A stretch of DNA of 64,000 bases from Boletus sp. NGJ (taxonomy: Eukaryota > Basidiomycota > Agaricomycetes > Boletales > Boletaceae). Shown here in pieces: positions 44,865 through 57,400 of this stretch. Position numbers and translations under genes: made by a program. The notes below the pieces were generated by a model. It searched no databases, was not told the origin of the DNA, and saw nothing but the letters and a program-made list of their open reading frames with translations. Every line of letters begins with the position of its first letter. Within the stretch, counting starts at the first letter, position 1. The stretch lies in the NCBI GenBank assembly GCA_019096195.1, contig JAGTXK010000141.1:124001-188000 (forward strand), given 5' to 3'.

Positions 44865-45289
44865 GCCTTGACGAGACGAGTATCGCAGCGAATTAATCGA
44901 TCTGTGGGCAGAAAATTAACGATAATTATATGCGTTTCGGACGTGGCCTCGAGGCCATGATAACGGTACTGGTGAATATTTGAGTCTAGACACCGTGAGT
45001 ACATACACTACTGTAACTTTTAAATTTTGCCGATGCGGCTTCAGTCGGTGAAAATTCGGGACTTGGGAAGTACCAACTCGGGCCCCGAAAGTTAAACGGT
45101 GTTACTCTGCAAGGGTTTGCTGGCACGGGGGACCACAAAGATTGACCGCAGACAAGCAGGAACATTGTCACCGGCGAGAGAAACCGCGAGCCGCAACTTC
45201 AACGACAGTCACAACTCATTACCATCGAGGTTAACTTGTTAAACTGGCAGACTGAGACGCCAACTACCTCGACAGCAATTCCACCAAGA
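44865..45289. other. Spacer upstream of MFS paralogue 2
   Basis: No gene recognised. It probably includes the MFS promoter, and ends at the border of the SEC24 duplicate. Confidence 0.45.
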
Positions 45290-46285
45290 CAGCAGAGATG
45301 CGATCTATGTACTATGACGGTTGCTGGTGCAGGTCCCAGTGCACAGTTGGCTATATCTGAGAACCTGAAGATGCTCCCTGTACTGGTTCTCGGACTGCTG
45401 AAGAATGTAGGGTTTTCGCTGGTTTTGTGCGGTTGGACTCGTGATGCTGATGAGTGACGTTGCTGTTTTTTTTTTTCAGGTCGGTATCCGTCAAAGCGCT
45501 CAGATTCCTCCCGATATTGCTCTCTCATTCCCTAAACCCATCCCACGTTCTATTCGCTACATAACATGGCTCTTGAGGTCTATATCGTGCTGCTCTCCAG
45601 CTTACATTGACTTGTATTGCAAGCGGGCCCGGGCGGGCACTGTTGGGGAGAACAATATCATTATGCCAACACTGCTCCCCTTGACTTCGGAGCGCCACGA
45701 ATGACAAGGTCTATTCCTGATAGAGGATGGTCAGACACTCTTCTTGTGGGTCGGTCAGGATTTTGTCCCACAGCTCATCTTCGATGTGTTCAATCTCTCC
45801 GATTACGAAGTCTTCCGTGGTGGCAAGGTGGGCGTCGTTAAACCTTTGCTAACAATGTGATAATGGGGTCATATGCCCTACCAATCCACCTTGATTTCTC
45901 TTTTTGCAGACGACCCTTCCGATTCTCGACAATCCAATCTCGCAACGCGTCAGTGCCATCATCCAAAAACCCGCGACCTGTGCAGAGGGATGTACTATCC
46001 CCATCTGTACGTCGTCAAATAGACTGGCAGCCTCCATTATGATTCTTCGCGCTCAGCTATCTCGTTCAAGATCGTGCGGACGTGTTCAGCAGTTTATCAA
46101 TCAACTTAAGGTCAATGGAGCCAACAACTATCGAGGGACATCAACACAAGGTAATGAGTGTATGGAGTGACGTCAAGGCGGCGTAATATCTGATCATTTG
46201 AGAAGGATTGAGGAGGATCATTGAATGATCGGCGTTTGCTTTCGAATTATCTTGTCAGGCTCACCGATACACCGGCCTTAAGGCC
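45290..46285 (+). pseudogene. Partial SEC24 duplicate, intron-containing
   Basis: Matches SEC24 from about 30115 to about 31200, including the intron between exons 11 and 12 (nearly identical), the later introns, the last exon and about 170 bp of 3' flank. So it is a genomic duplication, not a retrocopy. It lacks the upstream exons. Internal losses include part of the [15 protein letters not shown] coding segment after 45515 and a 9-nt loss near 46086, and there is an in-frame stop after VVK at about 46020. Not expected to encode a working protein. Confidence 0.92.
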
Positions 46286-46314
46286 ACTTTCAAAGTGCAT
46301 ATGGCATTAGTATA

Positions 46315-46565
46315 GCATTACAGGTTCGTTTTTTTGCGTTGGTGGTCTCTTCTGTCGCTAGACTCCCTTGTAGAATCCTCAGGCGAACGGTTTCGTAGCT
46401 ACCCTCAGGGACAATGCAAGAACTACAGTGGGACTCGCACACGCAGTATCGATCGAACATGGTAGGCTTATCGTACGGGGGTTTCGTCCGTTGCGTTCAA
46501 GCAAGGTACTCATGGGTTGAATGTTGAAAGGCGCTGGAGCACTGTTGTCTCCGCTCGTTGTCACA
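46315..46565 (+). pseudogene. MFS permease fragment (copy of paralogue 2 middle exons)
   Basis: Resembles 43750-44000 of the intact MFS gene in reverse orientation, including intron sequence: QANGFVA-type coding, then the acceptor and GALLSPLV-type coding. Too short to be functional. It abuts WD40 paralogue B. Confidence 0.8.
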
Positions 46566-46568
46566 CAG

Positions 46569-49110
46569 TTACAAACTCATACACACGCGATGAGATAAAG
46601 GAACTCCAAGAACGATGCAATCAATGTCCAAATTCATAAACCAACGTGTCATGCACGAATCAATGTGTCCCATCCTCGTTAACCGGGCTCCGGCACAATA
46701 TCCATGCGGGCAAGTTGAACTTACACACGACCGAGACAGTAGCATCACCTGCTTCTTGCTGATGTATTCAACCGTGAGGCTAGCAATCAAAGCTGAAAGA
46801 GTGAATGCGCACCATGACACGGACCCTCGTTGGCACGACCGAGGGCTGAGATGCATCATTCGTTTGATGCGCCTAATGAAAAGTGACCCGTCACAACGTG
46901 ATCTGTCGTCGCGAAAAATACACACAGGACTGGCTGCCTTCGTATCTGCATGATCTTGTCCGCCAGTGGAGGGGTCCTTGTTCGAATGGCTCGCTTCTGT
47001 AGTCTTGGTGTTTGTCTTCTGCTGAGACGCAGAATAAACCGCGGCGCTGACAAATACACCAAACGATCAGCGAACCTGTCCTTTTTGTTTTTGGGGTTCC
47101 TGTTGGATGGATTTTGCGACCGTTCGCTGACATGGTTCGTCAGATATATTGCGCATCGTTTTGTCTACCGAAAAAGAGAACACCCACCAGCCTACGTTGA
47201 GCTGCAGCCATTCTTGAAGGTCCCTTGTTTGCAGTGTTCCCTCTCGCCGGTGAATTGGAGCGAGATCGGGTATTGGTAGATCGAACGGGCTCTCTGGAAA
47301 GTTGAACTGCCCGATGAAAGCCCTGGTTCTTGTCGCCCTTCTTAATCACTGTCTGCAGCCACCTTTTAACCATCGGGATGCTCCCAGACGACTCGGCACT
47401 ATCATGATGCTCCTCTGCACCAGGCGCCGCGGGAGAGGCCAAGGGCAGGGCACCTGGCAACTGCGGTAAGGCCTGGGGCGAGCCTGGCAGTGCTACCTCG
47501 CCCTCAGGCAAATGGGTAGAGGAAACCAGTGACAGTTCCTCCAGCAACGTGAACACGAAAACAAAAGTGCAGTGAAATCGGGACAGACCTCATCGTAGTC
47601 AAACAGGGGTGCAGGTGCACTAGTTGGCATCTCGGCCTTATGCAGTCATGAAAACTAGCGTCAAAAAGGAAAAGGCCAAAGTCGTACCTCCAGCAGATCA
47701 CCACCACCGACCTCGCCTTGGTTCTCTGACTCGGGAACTCTTGGTGTCGTGGGTTGTTCCTTGTGCGGGAAATGCAAGAGTTAGTGTGACCCTTTCTGTG
47801 AGAGAATTACAAACTCGTACCATAGTCGAGTCAGCGGCTTTGTTGCCACGAGCCCTCGAGGTTGATGATTGCTTGTCTTGTGACCCATCTCGAGGTGTTT
47901 TCAAATCAGGTTCTTCTTGAGTTGGTGCCTAAAATGAGGGAGAGATGATGTTATCAGACAAGCCAATGTTGTCAATGCACAAGGACTTACATGAAAAGGA
48001 CCATACGAGTCCGAAAGGATACCACTGAGATTGCGAATGGTGATTTTCCCGTCCCATGTTCCAGTGGCAACATAGCTGCAATCTGCGGAGAGAGCAATTG
48101 ACCGTAACTTCTGACTGTCCTCAATGAATGGGCCAATCCGAGCAAGTGTTGAAGCGTCCCAGAAAAAGATGGAGTTAGCTGCGCAAGTGGCGAGAAACTT
48201 CCCATTGGCAGGTAGAGCGATACACGGTCGGAAGTCCGAATCGTTGTCAGTGTGCGAACGGTAAACCTGCGATTCAGCCAGTTGGGACCCAGTGGATGAG
48301 TTGAAAGCGATGATTTTATCATGAGATACAGCAAAGATTTGGTGGTCATTGTTCGACCATGCGAGGGGAGTGAGCGCGGCCGATGTCAACTCCAAATTGG
48401 CCTTGATGGTGCTGAGTTGGTCGCCACTGTGACTGTCGAAGATGCCAATTGAGTCGCCGCAGGCGGTGGCGACGCGTTCGCCATTGGAGGAGAATTTAAC
48501 TCCCATTACGCCGCTGCCATGTTTGAGTGGGCCAACCAATCTCTCGCCAGTGACAATGTTCCAGATACTCGCTGTAATGCCACTGCCTGTGGCAAACCTG
48601 GTCGAATCTGGGGAGACATCAACTGCAACAACCTCATTCTTAGCCTCGACGTCGATGGCCATTTTCTGGATTTTTTCGTCCCACACACTTGCCCCACCCG
48701 TAGTCCCACTCGTGGTCCCGCACACTATCCACTTGCAATCTCTCGACACTGAAATGGCCCACACATTGATTCCCGATTGTTTTCCCACCTCTTGGCCATC
48801 TGCAAGTCGCCATCGTCGAATCCCATCCGAACTCCCGCTTAGTAAATGCATTCCGTCCGTGTGGAAAGCGACCGCCCACACAGGACCATCGCGACCGGTG
48901 TCAAGCACTGTTGTATGGTCTTGCTGAATTGTCAGTATTATACAACCACTCCCAAAAACTACGACACACTGTTCTTCGTTGACAACATCTTCCCATTAGT
49001 GTACGCCCGCAGGTTTTGCACTGTCAAGAAACAAAGTGTTGAGGTCGGGTCGTAGGAGGGAGAGTCGAACTGCACAAAGACGTTTCGTCTTTCTTGGTTA
49101 CGCACGCGCC
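46569..49110 (-). CDS. WD40 repeat protein, paralogue B (N-terminus damaged)
   Basis: Same layout as paralogue A. The WD40 exon is open from 48908 to an intron beginning GTAAGT at about 47992, with blades such as VWAVAFHTDGMHLLSGSSDG and VMGVKFSSNGERVATACGDS. Ser/Pro-rich tail exons follow, including the basic block MVKRWLQTVIKKGDKNQG. Upstream coding similar to the paralogue A N-terminus runs to about 49110 but meets an in-frame stop about 49000. The protein must therefore start later (MLDTGRDGPVWAV at 48908), or the gene is dying. Its first-exon donor is a normal GT. About 85-90 percent similar to A by eye. Confidence 0.55.
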
Positions 49111-49424
49111 TCATGTCATTGGCGCTTAAAGTTATTCCCATCCCAGCTAGGAGACCTCGACCAAGTAATCAGCGGACGTTAGGGAAACGCGTCATTGACA
49201 ACGGTATACTATCGAACTTGCGACTGCGCGTCGTATCTCCTCGGCTAACTTCAAGTTGCAGGACTTTATACCGATTGCGCACTGAGCGTACAGATGGTTC
49301 ATCAATACCTCGAGTAGATCAACGACCTGTCTCTTTTCATTGTTGACAGGACCGTCATTGGAGTGAACATCAAGTAGTACATCCATCTTTGCCTTGTCCA
49401 CCGTTCAAACGGCCCTCATCGGCA

Positions 49425-49775
49425 TGGCATTACAGGTCCAACGTTCGTGTTGGGTAGTCTTTTGTGTCGTTGGACTCCCTTCCAGGACGCTCAAGCGAAC
49501 GGTTTCATAGCTAGCCTCAAGGATAATGCAGAAGCCAAGATGGGACTCTTGCACGCAGTACGTTGACACATTTGTTTCTCCGTCTACAGAACACGCTGAA
49601 TCGGGGTGGGCTTATGGTACGGTGTCGTGCGTCGCGTCCGTGCGGGGTACTCACGTGTTCGACGTTGAAAGGCGCTAGAGCACTGTCGTCCCCGCTCGTT
49701 GCCACCCAGTTTGCTCAGCTTCTGCACTGGTCTTTTCATGATCTCATGTCGTCGGGTCTCGCGTTCTCTTCATGA
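49425..49775 (+). pseudogene. MFS permease fragment (second copy of the middle exons)
   Basis: Covers the intron and exon reading QANGFIASLKDNAEAKMGLL, a further intron, and SSPLVATQF-type sequence up to about 49750. Very close to paralogue 2 (43750-44020) in reverse orientation. The coding is interrupted. Confidence 0.85.
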
Positions 49776-50290
49776 TAGTCTTTCGCCTGAACAGGCAGAT
49801 CTGATGGTCTGTTCCTACCATGAACTCATGCGGGTGTGGTAGGTTTGATTGGATAGATCGCTGGATTTGGTCAAGTAGGGTTAGCGTTGTTGCCTTGGTA
49901 GCGATTCGATGGTGTTCGTGATAGTGCTCGGGAGGTCGCTCCCAGCAGGTGTTCACGTGCACGACGCACCCGATGGCAACATGGTTGACCTAAGTCGACT
50001 GTAATGCAACAACTTTACCACCAACCCACTCTCAAAAATGTGACCGCTGAGTCAATATTCACGACGCACCCCGTGTCCATATGGTTGGCTGAAGTGGACT
50101 GCAATGCCCTGGCTTCCCCCCATCGAGGGACTGAAAGCTCTCCACGTTGTTGAGAGTGAGGTCTTGAGGTATCAACTGAGTTCCTGATGGAGCAATTTTA
50201 TCACCAACCCGCACCCATAATTGAAAACGTGGAGCTCCTGAGTCGATATTCGACCAGGCTCAGCCACGGTTGTGTGTATCAGAACTCGTA
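49776..50290. other. Unassigned stretch with diverged duplicates
   Basis: Contains two or three diverged versions of the ACGACGCACCC...CATATGGTTG segment also seen at 37620-37780. No intact gene. Confidence 0.5.
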
Positions 50291-52677
50291 CACATGCGAT
50301 GAGATAACAGGAACTCTAGGGACGATGCAATAAATGTCCGAATTCATAAACCAACGTGTCATGCAAGGATCAATGTGTCCCATCTTCGTTGACCGGTCTC
50401 CCGCACAACATCCATGCGGGCAAATTGAACTTACATCCGACCGAAACAGTAGCATCACCTGCTTCTTGCTGATGCTATTTCACCGTGAGGCTGGCAATCA
50501 AAAGTGGAAAGAGTGAATGCGCACCATGACACGGACCCCCGTTGGTACGACCGAGGGCTGAGACACTTCGTTCCCTTGGTGCGCCTGATGAAAACCTGAG
50601 CTGTCATAATGTGATCTATCGTTGCGAAAAATGCACACCAGACCGGCTATCTTCGTATCCGCATGACCTTGTCCGCTAGTGGACGGGTCTTTGTTCGAAT
50701 GGCTCGCTTCTGTAGTCTTGGTGTTTGCCTTTGGCTGTGACACAGAATAAACAATGGCGGAGACAAATAAACCAAAAAATTCAGCAAACCTGTTCTTCGG
50801 ATTTTTGACTTCGAGGTTCCAGTCGGATGGTTTTTGCGACCGTTCGCTGGACATTGTTCGTCAGAGACACCGCGCACCATTTGTCTACCGAGGAAGAAGA
50901 CACTAACCAGCCTACGTTGAGCTGCAGCCATTCTTGAAGGTCCCTTGTTTGCAGTGTTCCCTCTCGCCGGTGAATTGGAGCGAGATCGGGTATTGGTAGA
51001 TCGAACGGGCTCTCTGGAAAGTTGAACTACCTGATGAAAGCCCTGGTTCTTGTCGCCCTTCTTGATCACTGTCTGCAGCCACCTTTTAACCATCGGGATG
51101 CTCCCAGACGACTCGGCACTATCATGATGCTCCTCTGCACCAGGCGCCGCGGGAGAGGTCAAAGGCAGGGCACCTGGCAACTGCGGTAAGGCCTGGGGCG
51201 AGCCTGGCAGTGCTACCCCGCCCTCAGGCAAATGGGTAGAGGAAACCAGTGACAGTTCCTCCAGCAACGTGAACACGAAAACAAAAGTGCAGTGAAATCG
51301 GGACAGACCTCATCGTAGTCAAATAGGGGTGCAGGTGCACTAGTTGGCATCTCGGCCTTATGCAGTCATGAAAACTAGCGTCAAAAAGGAAAAGGCCAAA
51401 GTCGTACCTCCAGCAGATCACCACCACCGACTTCACCTTGGTTCTCTGACTCGGGAACACTTGGCGTCGTGGGTTGTTCCTTGTGTAGGAATGCAGGAGT
51501 CAGCATGTCCTTTTTATGAGAGGATTACAGAGTCATACCAGAGTCGAGTCTGATATGTTGTTGTCACGAGCCCTCGAGGTTGAGGTAAGTTGCTTGTCTT
51601 GTGGCCAATCTCGAGGTATCTCCAAGTTATGTTCTTCCTGAGTTGGTGGCTAAATGAGAGAGATGATGTGTACCTTATGCAACAAGCCAACAGTGTGAAT
51701 GCACAGATACTGACATGGAAAGGACCATATGAATCCAGAAGGATGTCGCTGAGATTGCGAATCGTGATTTTCCCACTACATGTTCCAGTGGCAATATAGC
51801 TGCAATCTGTAGAGAGAGCAATTGACCGTATCTTTTCACTGTCCTTGATGGGTGAGCTAATCCGAGCAAGCGTTGAAGTGTCCCAGAACGAGATGGAGTT
51901 TGCCGCGAAAGTCGAAAGGAACCTTCCGTTGGCGGCTAGAGCAATAGACACGACCTTGCTGTCATCATCGTGAACCTGCGACTCGACCAGCTGGGACCCA
52001 GTGGACGAGTTGAAAACGAATATTTTATTTTTGCCAGATGCAGCAAAGATTTTCTCGCCATTGATCGACCATGCAAGGGGAGTGACCACACGCCATAGGG
52101 AATTAGAATTGGCCTTGATGATGCTGAGCTGGTCGCCATTATGACTGTCGAAGACGTGGATTGAGTTCCCGCAGGCAGTGGCGACGCGCTCGCCATCTGG
52201 GGAGAATTTAACTCCCACAACGTCGTCGTGATGTTTCAGTGGGCCAACCAATTTCTCGCCGGTGACGATGTTCCAGATGTTTGCTTCGCTAAAGTCATCC
52301 TCTGCGGTCCCAGTGACACACCTGGTCGAATCTGGGGAGACATCAACTGCAACGACCTCATTTGTACCCTCCACGTCGATGGCCTTTGTCTTGATGTTTT
52401 CGTCCCACACGCTTGCCCCCTTCCTAGTCCCACACATTACCCACTTGCAATCCTTCGACACAGAAATGGTGTTCAAGTCCATTCCCAATTGCTTCCCCAC
52501 CTCTTGGCCATCTGCAAGTCGCCATCGTCGTACCCCATCCGAACTTCCGCTGAATAAATGACTTCCTTCAGGGTGGAAAGCAACTGTCCATACCGCATCA
52601 GTGCGACCGGTGTCAAGCAAGGCTGTACAATCTTGCTGAATTGTCAGTGTTATACAACCACCCCCACTGCTGCTCAC
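50290..52677 (-). CDS. WD40 repeat protein, paralogue C
   Basis: The WD40 exon is open from an ATG at 52677 (MSSSGGGCITLTIQQD) to a GTCAGT donor at about 51715, with seven blades (for example VGVKFSPDGERVATACGNS). Tail exons match A and B, including a near-identical Ser/Pro block (51276-50900) and the final NTKTTEASHSNKDPSTSGQG segment. Relative to A, an in-frame TGA and a small deletion just upstream of 52677 remove the older N-terminus. So either the start has moved to 52677 or the copy is compromised. Function unknown. The tail-exon DNA is nearly identical to B, implying recent duplication or conversion. Confidence 0.58.
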
Positions 52678-53099
52678 TGTTTTTCGTTAACGACATCGTC
52701 CCAAGGCACACCCGCAGGTTTCGCAGTGTCGAGAAACAACGTGTTGAGGTCGACTTGTAGTACCGAGAGGATTGGACTGCACAAACACGTTTCTCCCTTT
52801 ACGGTTATGCACACGCCTCATTGCATTGGCGCTTATTCTTATTCCCATCCAGCCAGGAGACCTCAACCAAGTAATCAGTGGACGTTAGGGAAACTTGGCG
52901 TCATCGGCAACAGTATCCATCGAACTTGTGACTGCGCGTCGTATCTCCTCGGCTGACATCAACTTGCAAGGATTTTGTAGCATTTGCGCACCAAGTCTAC
53001 AGATGGTTCATCAACACCTTGACTGACAGGACAGTTGGAGAGAACATCAAGTACACCCATCTCGGCTTTGGGCCCGAGCCCCGTGGACGCGTATGGACA

Positions 53100-53689
53100 A
53101 AGTGGGCAAGCTTGGTGTTGATCTCGTGTCCGGCAAGTCTACCCCACCTTTACTTTCGAGCTCCAGTCTGAACTGCGGCCTGAAGCTCGCATCTCTCCTG
53201 CATATTGCCGAGTTCTAACTGGAGCAATCCAACGTTCCTGGGTCATGTGCCAGCAACGCGTCTTCCATTCGTTGTACCACTTTCAAGTGCTGCTTCTTTC
53301 CTCGCGAAGAGACGAGGTGGTTCTCCAACAATAGTAGTGTCGGAAAGCACCTCTACGAGCTCGCGCTCGATCCAAAACTCGTAGGATCGTTGGCGATCAG
53401 GAGCACGAGCAGAGTCATCTTCTCGGATGCGCTGGAACAAGTCGCGAGCTCTCGTTCACGGCTTCCCTAATGTGGGGTCGACGCTAGCCCACGTGGTAGT
53501 AACTATGAGAGCGCTGTGAAGGCTTCCGTTCCCGCTAGTGCCACCCTGACGTCGGAGGTGCAGCATACACGCATCACGCCGATAAGCTTGCCACGTGGTT
53601 TCCACGAGCTGGGTCCGTGTCGGGTCAAAGCAAGTGCTGAATGGCCAAGGGTACATGTTGGGGAGCCAAGTCATACTGATATTCGTATC
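53100..53689. other. Unassigned stretch
   Basis: One open frame on the minus strand (53440-53243, YEFWIERELVEVLSDTTIVG) has no recognised domain and no typical start context. Nothing else seen. Confidence 0.35.
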
Positions 53690-53880
53690 GGGGCGTGGCC
53701 GATTGGTCAGGCGGGTCAGCGCTGTTCCAATTCGGGTATCAGCTCCTTCAAGCAGCCATGATGTGAGTGTGATAGTCTAGGAAGTTCGCCGGGCTGCGCT
53801 TACACGTCGTGTAGAGGTTAGTCACAGCGATAATGACCTACGCGCTCGTCCCCAGCAAGGGATTACGGTGCACGGATTAA
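53690..53880 (+). pseudogene. MFS permease C-terminal fragment
   Basis: Matches the last two exons and last intron of MFS paralogue 2 (42690-42900) in reverse orientation, with a lost frame. Together with the fragments at 46.3 and 49.4 kb it implies a former inverted copy of paralogue 2 later split by WD40 units. Confidence 0.8.
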
Positions 53881-53899
53881 TAACGCAATATGACAACGT

Positions 53900-56800
53900 T
53901 GTGACCTTCGTTAAAAATATAGAATCAAGACATGAACTGACATACGATGTGAAACACATAGTTCTCTTATCCGAAACACTCCATTGCATCACCCAACATC
54001 GGCCGTGGCCAACGGGAAAAGGCTGTTGAGGCGAGGGCCTCGTGTCTACCTGTATTCTATTGCACCTGTCGTCCTTTATTCCTCGCTCTTTCAGCCCTCA
54101 GGTTGATACCACCAAGCGTACTTGACGAGTGTAGCATGGTAAGAACAATCCCTTACTATTGCAATCACAGTTGGTCACCCTGCGCACAGGCTACGCCCTT
54201 TTATTCTCAGTCGTCCGCAAGCAATGGGAACGTCGAAGTCACTGTGAAACCCAATGCGACGAATGCCGACAAACCAGATCATGTTCATCCCGATGATTCT
54301 CCGGAGCGCGCTCGTCACCCGTCCCTCTCGCTGCGTGCCAACATTCACTTTGCAACGTTGTGCTGGACCACGATTCTCGCTGGGTGGAACGACGCCTCCA
54401 ACGGACCACTGTTGCCAAGGATACAGCAAGTGTATCATGTATGTATACTCTCTCGTGTAGGCGGGTGACGTGCCCTGAAACGGAGAGGTTAGGTCGGGTA
54501 TGCCGTGGTGTCGTTAATATTCGTCTTTACGACCTTGGTAAGTGGACAACGCGAAGCTCGACCGTTGGATTTTTTGTGCGTGTGTAACACAGGGGTTCAT
54601 TGCTGGGTAAATCGGCAACATGTTCCTGACGGAGAGGATCAACTTTGGAAAAGTCCGTGGTCTGTCCCCGCTTCCATTTGTATTTCTTTGCCGACGGCTC
54701 GTCAATTAGATTCTCGTGATAGGTAATCCTTGTCCCTGTTAAGAATCGTGAAGCTCAGTTATCTATCGTTGCCTAGGATCGGTATTCCAGGTTGTCGCGT
54801 ATTGCATCGCAGCGGCGGCGGTCCCCTTCCCCGCCTTCGTGTTTGCGCACACTATCAACGGCTGTGGAATGGCGTTAGAGGTAAGCGAGAAAGGGGTTCT
54901 GTCGTCCTCACGCGTTCACTGGCACCGGCATTACTCCACCCTGCAGGCTGCCCAAAGCGTCGGTTACATCATTCGCTACAAGGACAATCCCGAATTCTGG
55001 ATGGGTCTGCTCATGGCAGGTGTGATCCGGATCTAGATATATTGTTGATTCGTATCGTCGATGCTGACGCCCTGCCCTTGTTCACTTCATGCATAGCATA
55101 CGGTGCGCGCGATTCGTTTGAGCACATTCGTGTCCGTTGCGTCTCACGATCGTCCCTCCAGGTGTCGGTGCACTGTTGTCGCCCTTGTCCGCCACCCCGC
55201 CACCTACTTTGCTCAAGGCCCACATTGGTCTCATCACCTTTTGATATGCCTCGGTATCGCGCTGTTGAATAGCATCTCTTTGACGACCGTGTTTCGGTTA
55301 AAACACCAGGAAGGTCCGTACCGTACGCCACGATCTACGCGCTCAACCTTCCCACACACACCTAGAGTGTCTTGCAGAAATCGGCATCACGGACACGGAA
55401 AAGGGAACAAGTAAACAGAATCCGGTTCGTCAGATATTGGCGCTCAAGGACGTGCACCTCCTCGCTGCGTTTCTTCTTTGCCACATCGGCGCGGAAGTGA
55501 CACTCGGTGGTATGTTCGTTCATTCCATTCCCTGTCTGCGTGTTTTTCCAAACACTTTTTTGGGTTGTGCTGGGCGGGGTCGCTAGGATGGATCGTGACG
55601 TACATCATCGACCTCCGGAACGGAGGGTCGTCTTCGGGATACATTTCGACTGGATTTTGGGCAGGTTCGTTTTTCTTTGGGGGCCCTAGAGGAAAGAAAG
55701 AATGACGTTTATCTGACTCGCTCGCTCAAGGTCTCACCATCGGTCGGGTGGCGTTTATCAAGGTAAACAACCTGATCGGCGAACGGCACGCGTTTCTCGT
55801 TTATACCCTCCTCGCGATCGCGTGAGCCCCTTTCCCCATCCTCTTTCTTTTCTCTCCCGAACAGCAGAATCTCACACTCCATCCCCATCCCCAGACTCGA
55901 ATTCATCGTCTGGTTCGTCCCCTCCCTCATCGGCAATGCCATCGCCGTCGCATGCATCGGGTTCCTCCTCGGCCCGATGTACCCCGTCGCGATGAACCAC
56001 GCTGGCGAGGTCCTCCCGCAATGGCTCCTCACTGGCGCCCTCGAGTGGATCGCTGGCGGGGGACATGCGGGCTCCGTTTATCACGGGAGTGATCGCGCAA
56101 AAGGCGGGTATTGGGGCGTTGCAGCCCGTGTACGTTCCCCCGTCCCCTCCCTCCGTTGGTGTGGATGTCTGGTTGAAGCGCTGACTGTTATTTGTTGCTT
56201 GCTTTGTCTAGGGTCGTAACCATGTTTGTGATGATGGCGGTTCTGTGGACGATGGTGTCGGCGTCAAAGGTGCGTTGAGTGGACGCTCGGTTTCGTCCGT
56301 CTCAGGCTCGGGAGCGGAAAAATGTAACACTTGCTCTGCTTTCGTCTACATTGCAAATAGACATGATCCGACTGCCAACATACAAAAAATACACGCCTTG
56401 ATATATATATTATACAACAGGAACGAAAAAAAAAAAAACCGTTACAGACCATGTTGCAATGCATCATCCGAAAATCAACACAAACGACTTATCCGTTCAT
56501 ACCACACCATCCACAAAACCTCCAACCATCCTTCCCCACAATCAACCATGCATCATCACCCCAAGACACACGTCCAAATGCTTCAACGTCGGTACTAACG
56601 CCGTATACTCTGCCCGATCCTCCTTCCTGATCGACACATGCGCACCATGAATCCTCAGCGTCTCGAGTGGACATCCCGACCGCGTCAAGAATGCCTTCAA
56701 CGCATTCTGCCGCCACGCGCTTGGAACGATGTCCAGATCCCGGATCTTGAGATCCTTCAGAGCAGGCAGGGTGAGCGCGTCCAGGAGGCAGCCGGCCCCG

Positions 56801-57400
56801 TATAACACGACGACGTCGAGCGTGTGGAGGCGTGCGTGCGTGAGTCCCGCTCCTCCCCGCGCGTGCGGAGCGTCCGCATCCACGTCGTGCCGCGAGATAA
56901 AGACAGGGGAAAAGACGAATTCCTCGAGGTGCGGACAGAGCGCGAGGAGGCTCAACACGATCGGGCCGTCCGCCCCTTGGTCCTGCCGACGTGGCGCCCG
57001 ACCAAGCGTGACCCGGAGCTGCGTGAGGTGCGTCCAGCCGGGATCGAACGCGGACAGTACGTCCGTGCCCAACGCGACCGCACATAGCGTGAGACTGCGC
57101 AGCCTCGGTTCCGGTTGGACGATCGTCATCTTTTGTTTTTGCGCCGTGCGGAGGTCGCCTTCGAGCGTGAGGTGCTCGAGCATGGGGATGTCCTTGAGCA
57201 ACATATCCGGCGCGGTCGCTTCGTCAAACGTGACGTGGAGCCGTGCGGACCGGCTCGTGTATGGCTGTAAGAGCTCTGTGACTTCGTACCGCCACACCAG
57301 GTTCTGAGGCGGCCGACGCGTGTCGACGGCGAGCGAAAGTGGACAGCCTCTCGCGCGCGAGAGCCAATGGTGGTAAAAGAACAAGCCCTGCTGCAGCACC
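53900..57400 (+). repeat. Second arm of the inverted segmental duplication
   Basis: Reverse-complement counterpart of 40735-42660. This is the fuller arm, with an MFS gene on the plus strand and an F-box gene on the minus strand. Confidence 0.8.
54100..56280 (+). pseudogene. MFS permease, paralogue 3 (nearly full length, disrupted)
   Basis: Retains all sections of the family: SLSLRANIHFATLCWTTILA, SNGPLLPRIQQVYH, AVVSLIFVFTT, NMFLTERINFGK, DNPEFWMGLLMAG, the ALKDVHLLAAFLLCHIGAEV helix, GWIVTYIIDLRNGGSSSGYI, EFIVWFVPSLIGNAIAVACI and VMMAVLWTMVSAS near the end. An in-frame TAA lies at 54608-54610, and an about 11-nt deletion near 56073 shifts the frame in the last helices, so it is probably a pseudogene. 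The first exon may be a mini-exon (ATG at about 54133 followed directly by GTAAGAAC). It faces the F-box gene tail to tail. Confidence 0.75.

Noticed and set aside
56489-57085. 198-codon and other long frames over the F-box gene
   Set aside because: GC-rich shadow frames of a clear single-exon F-box coding region.
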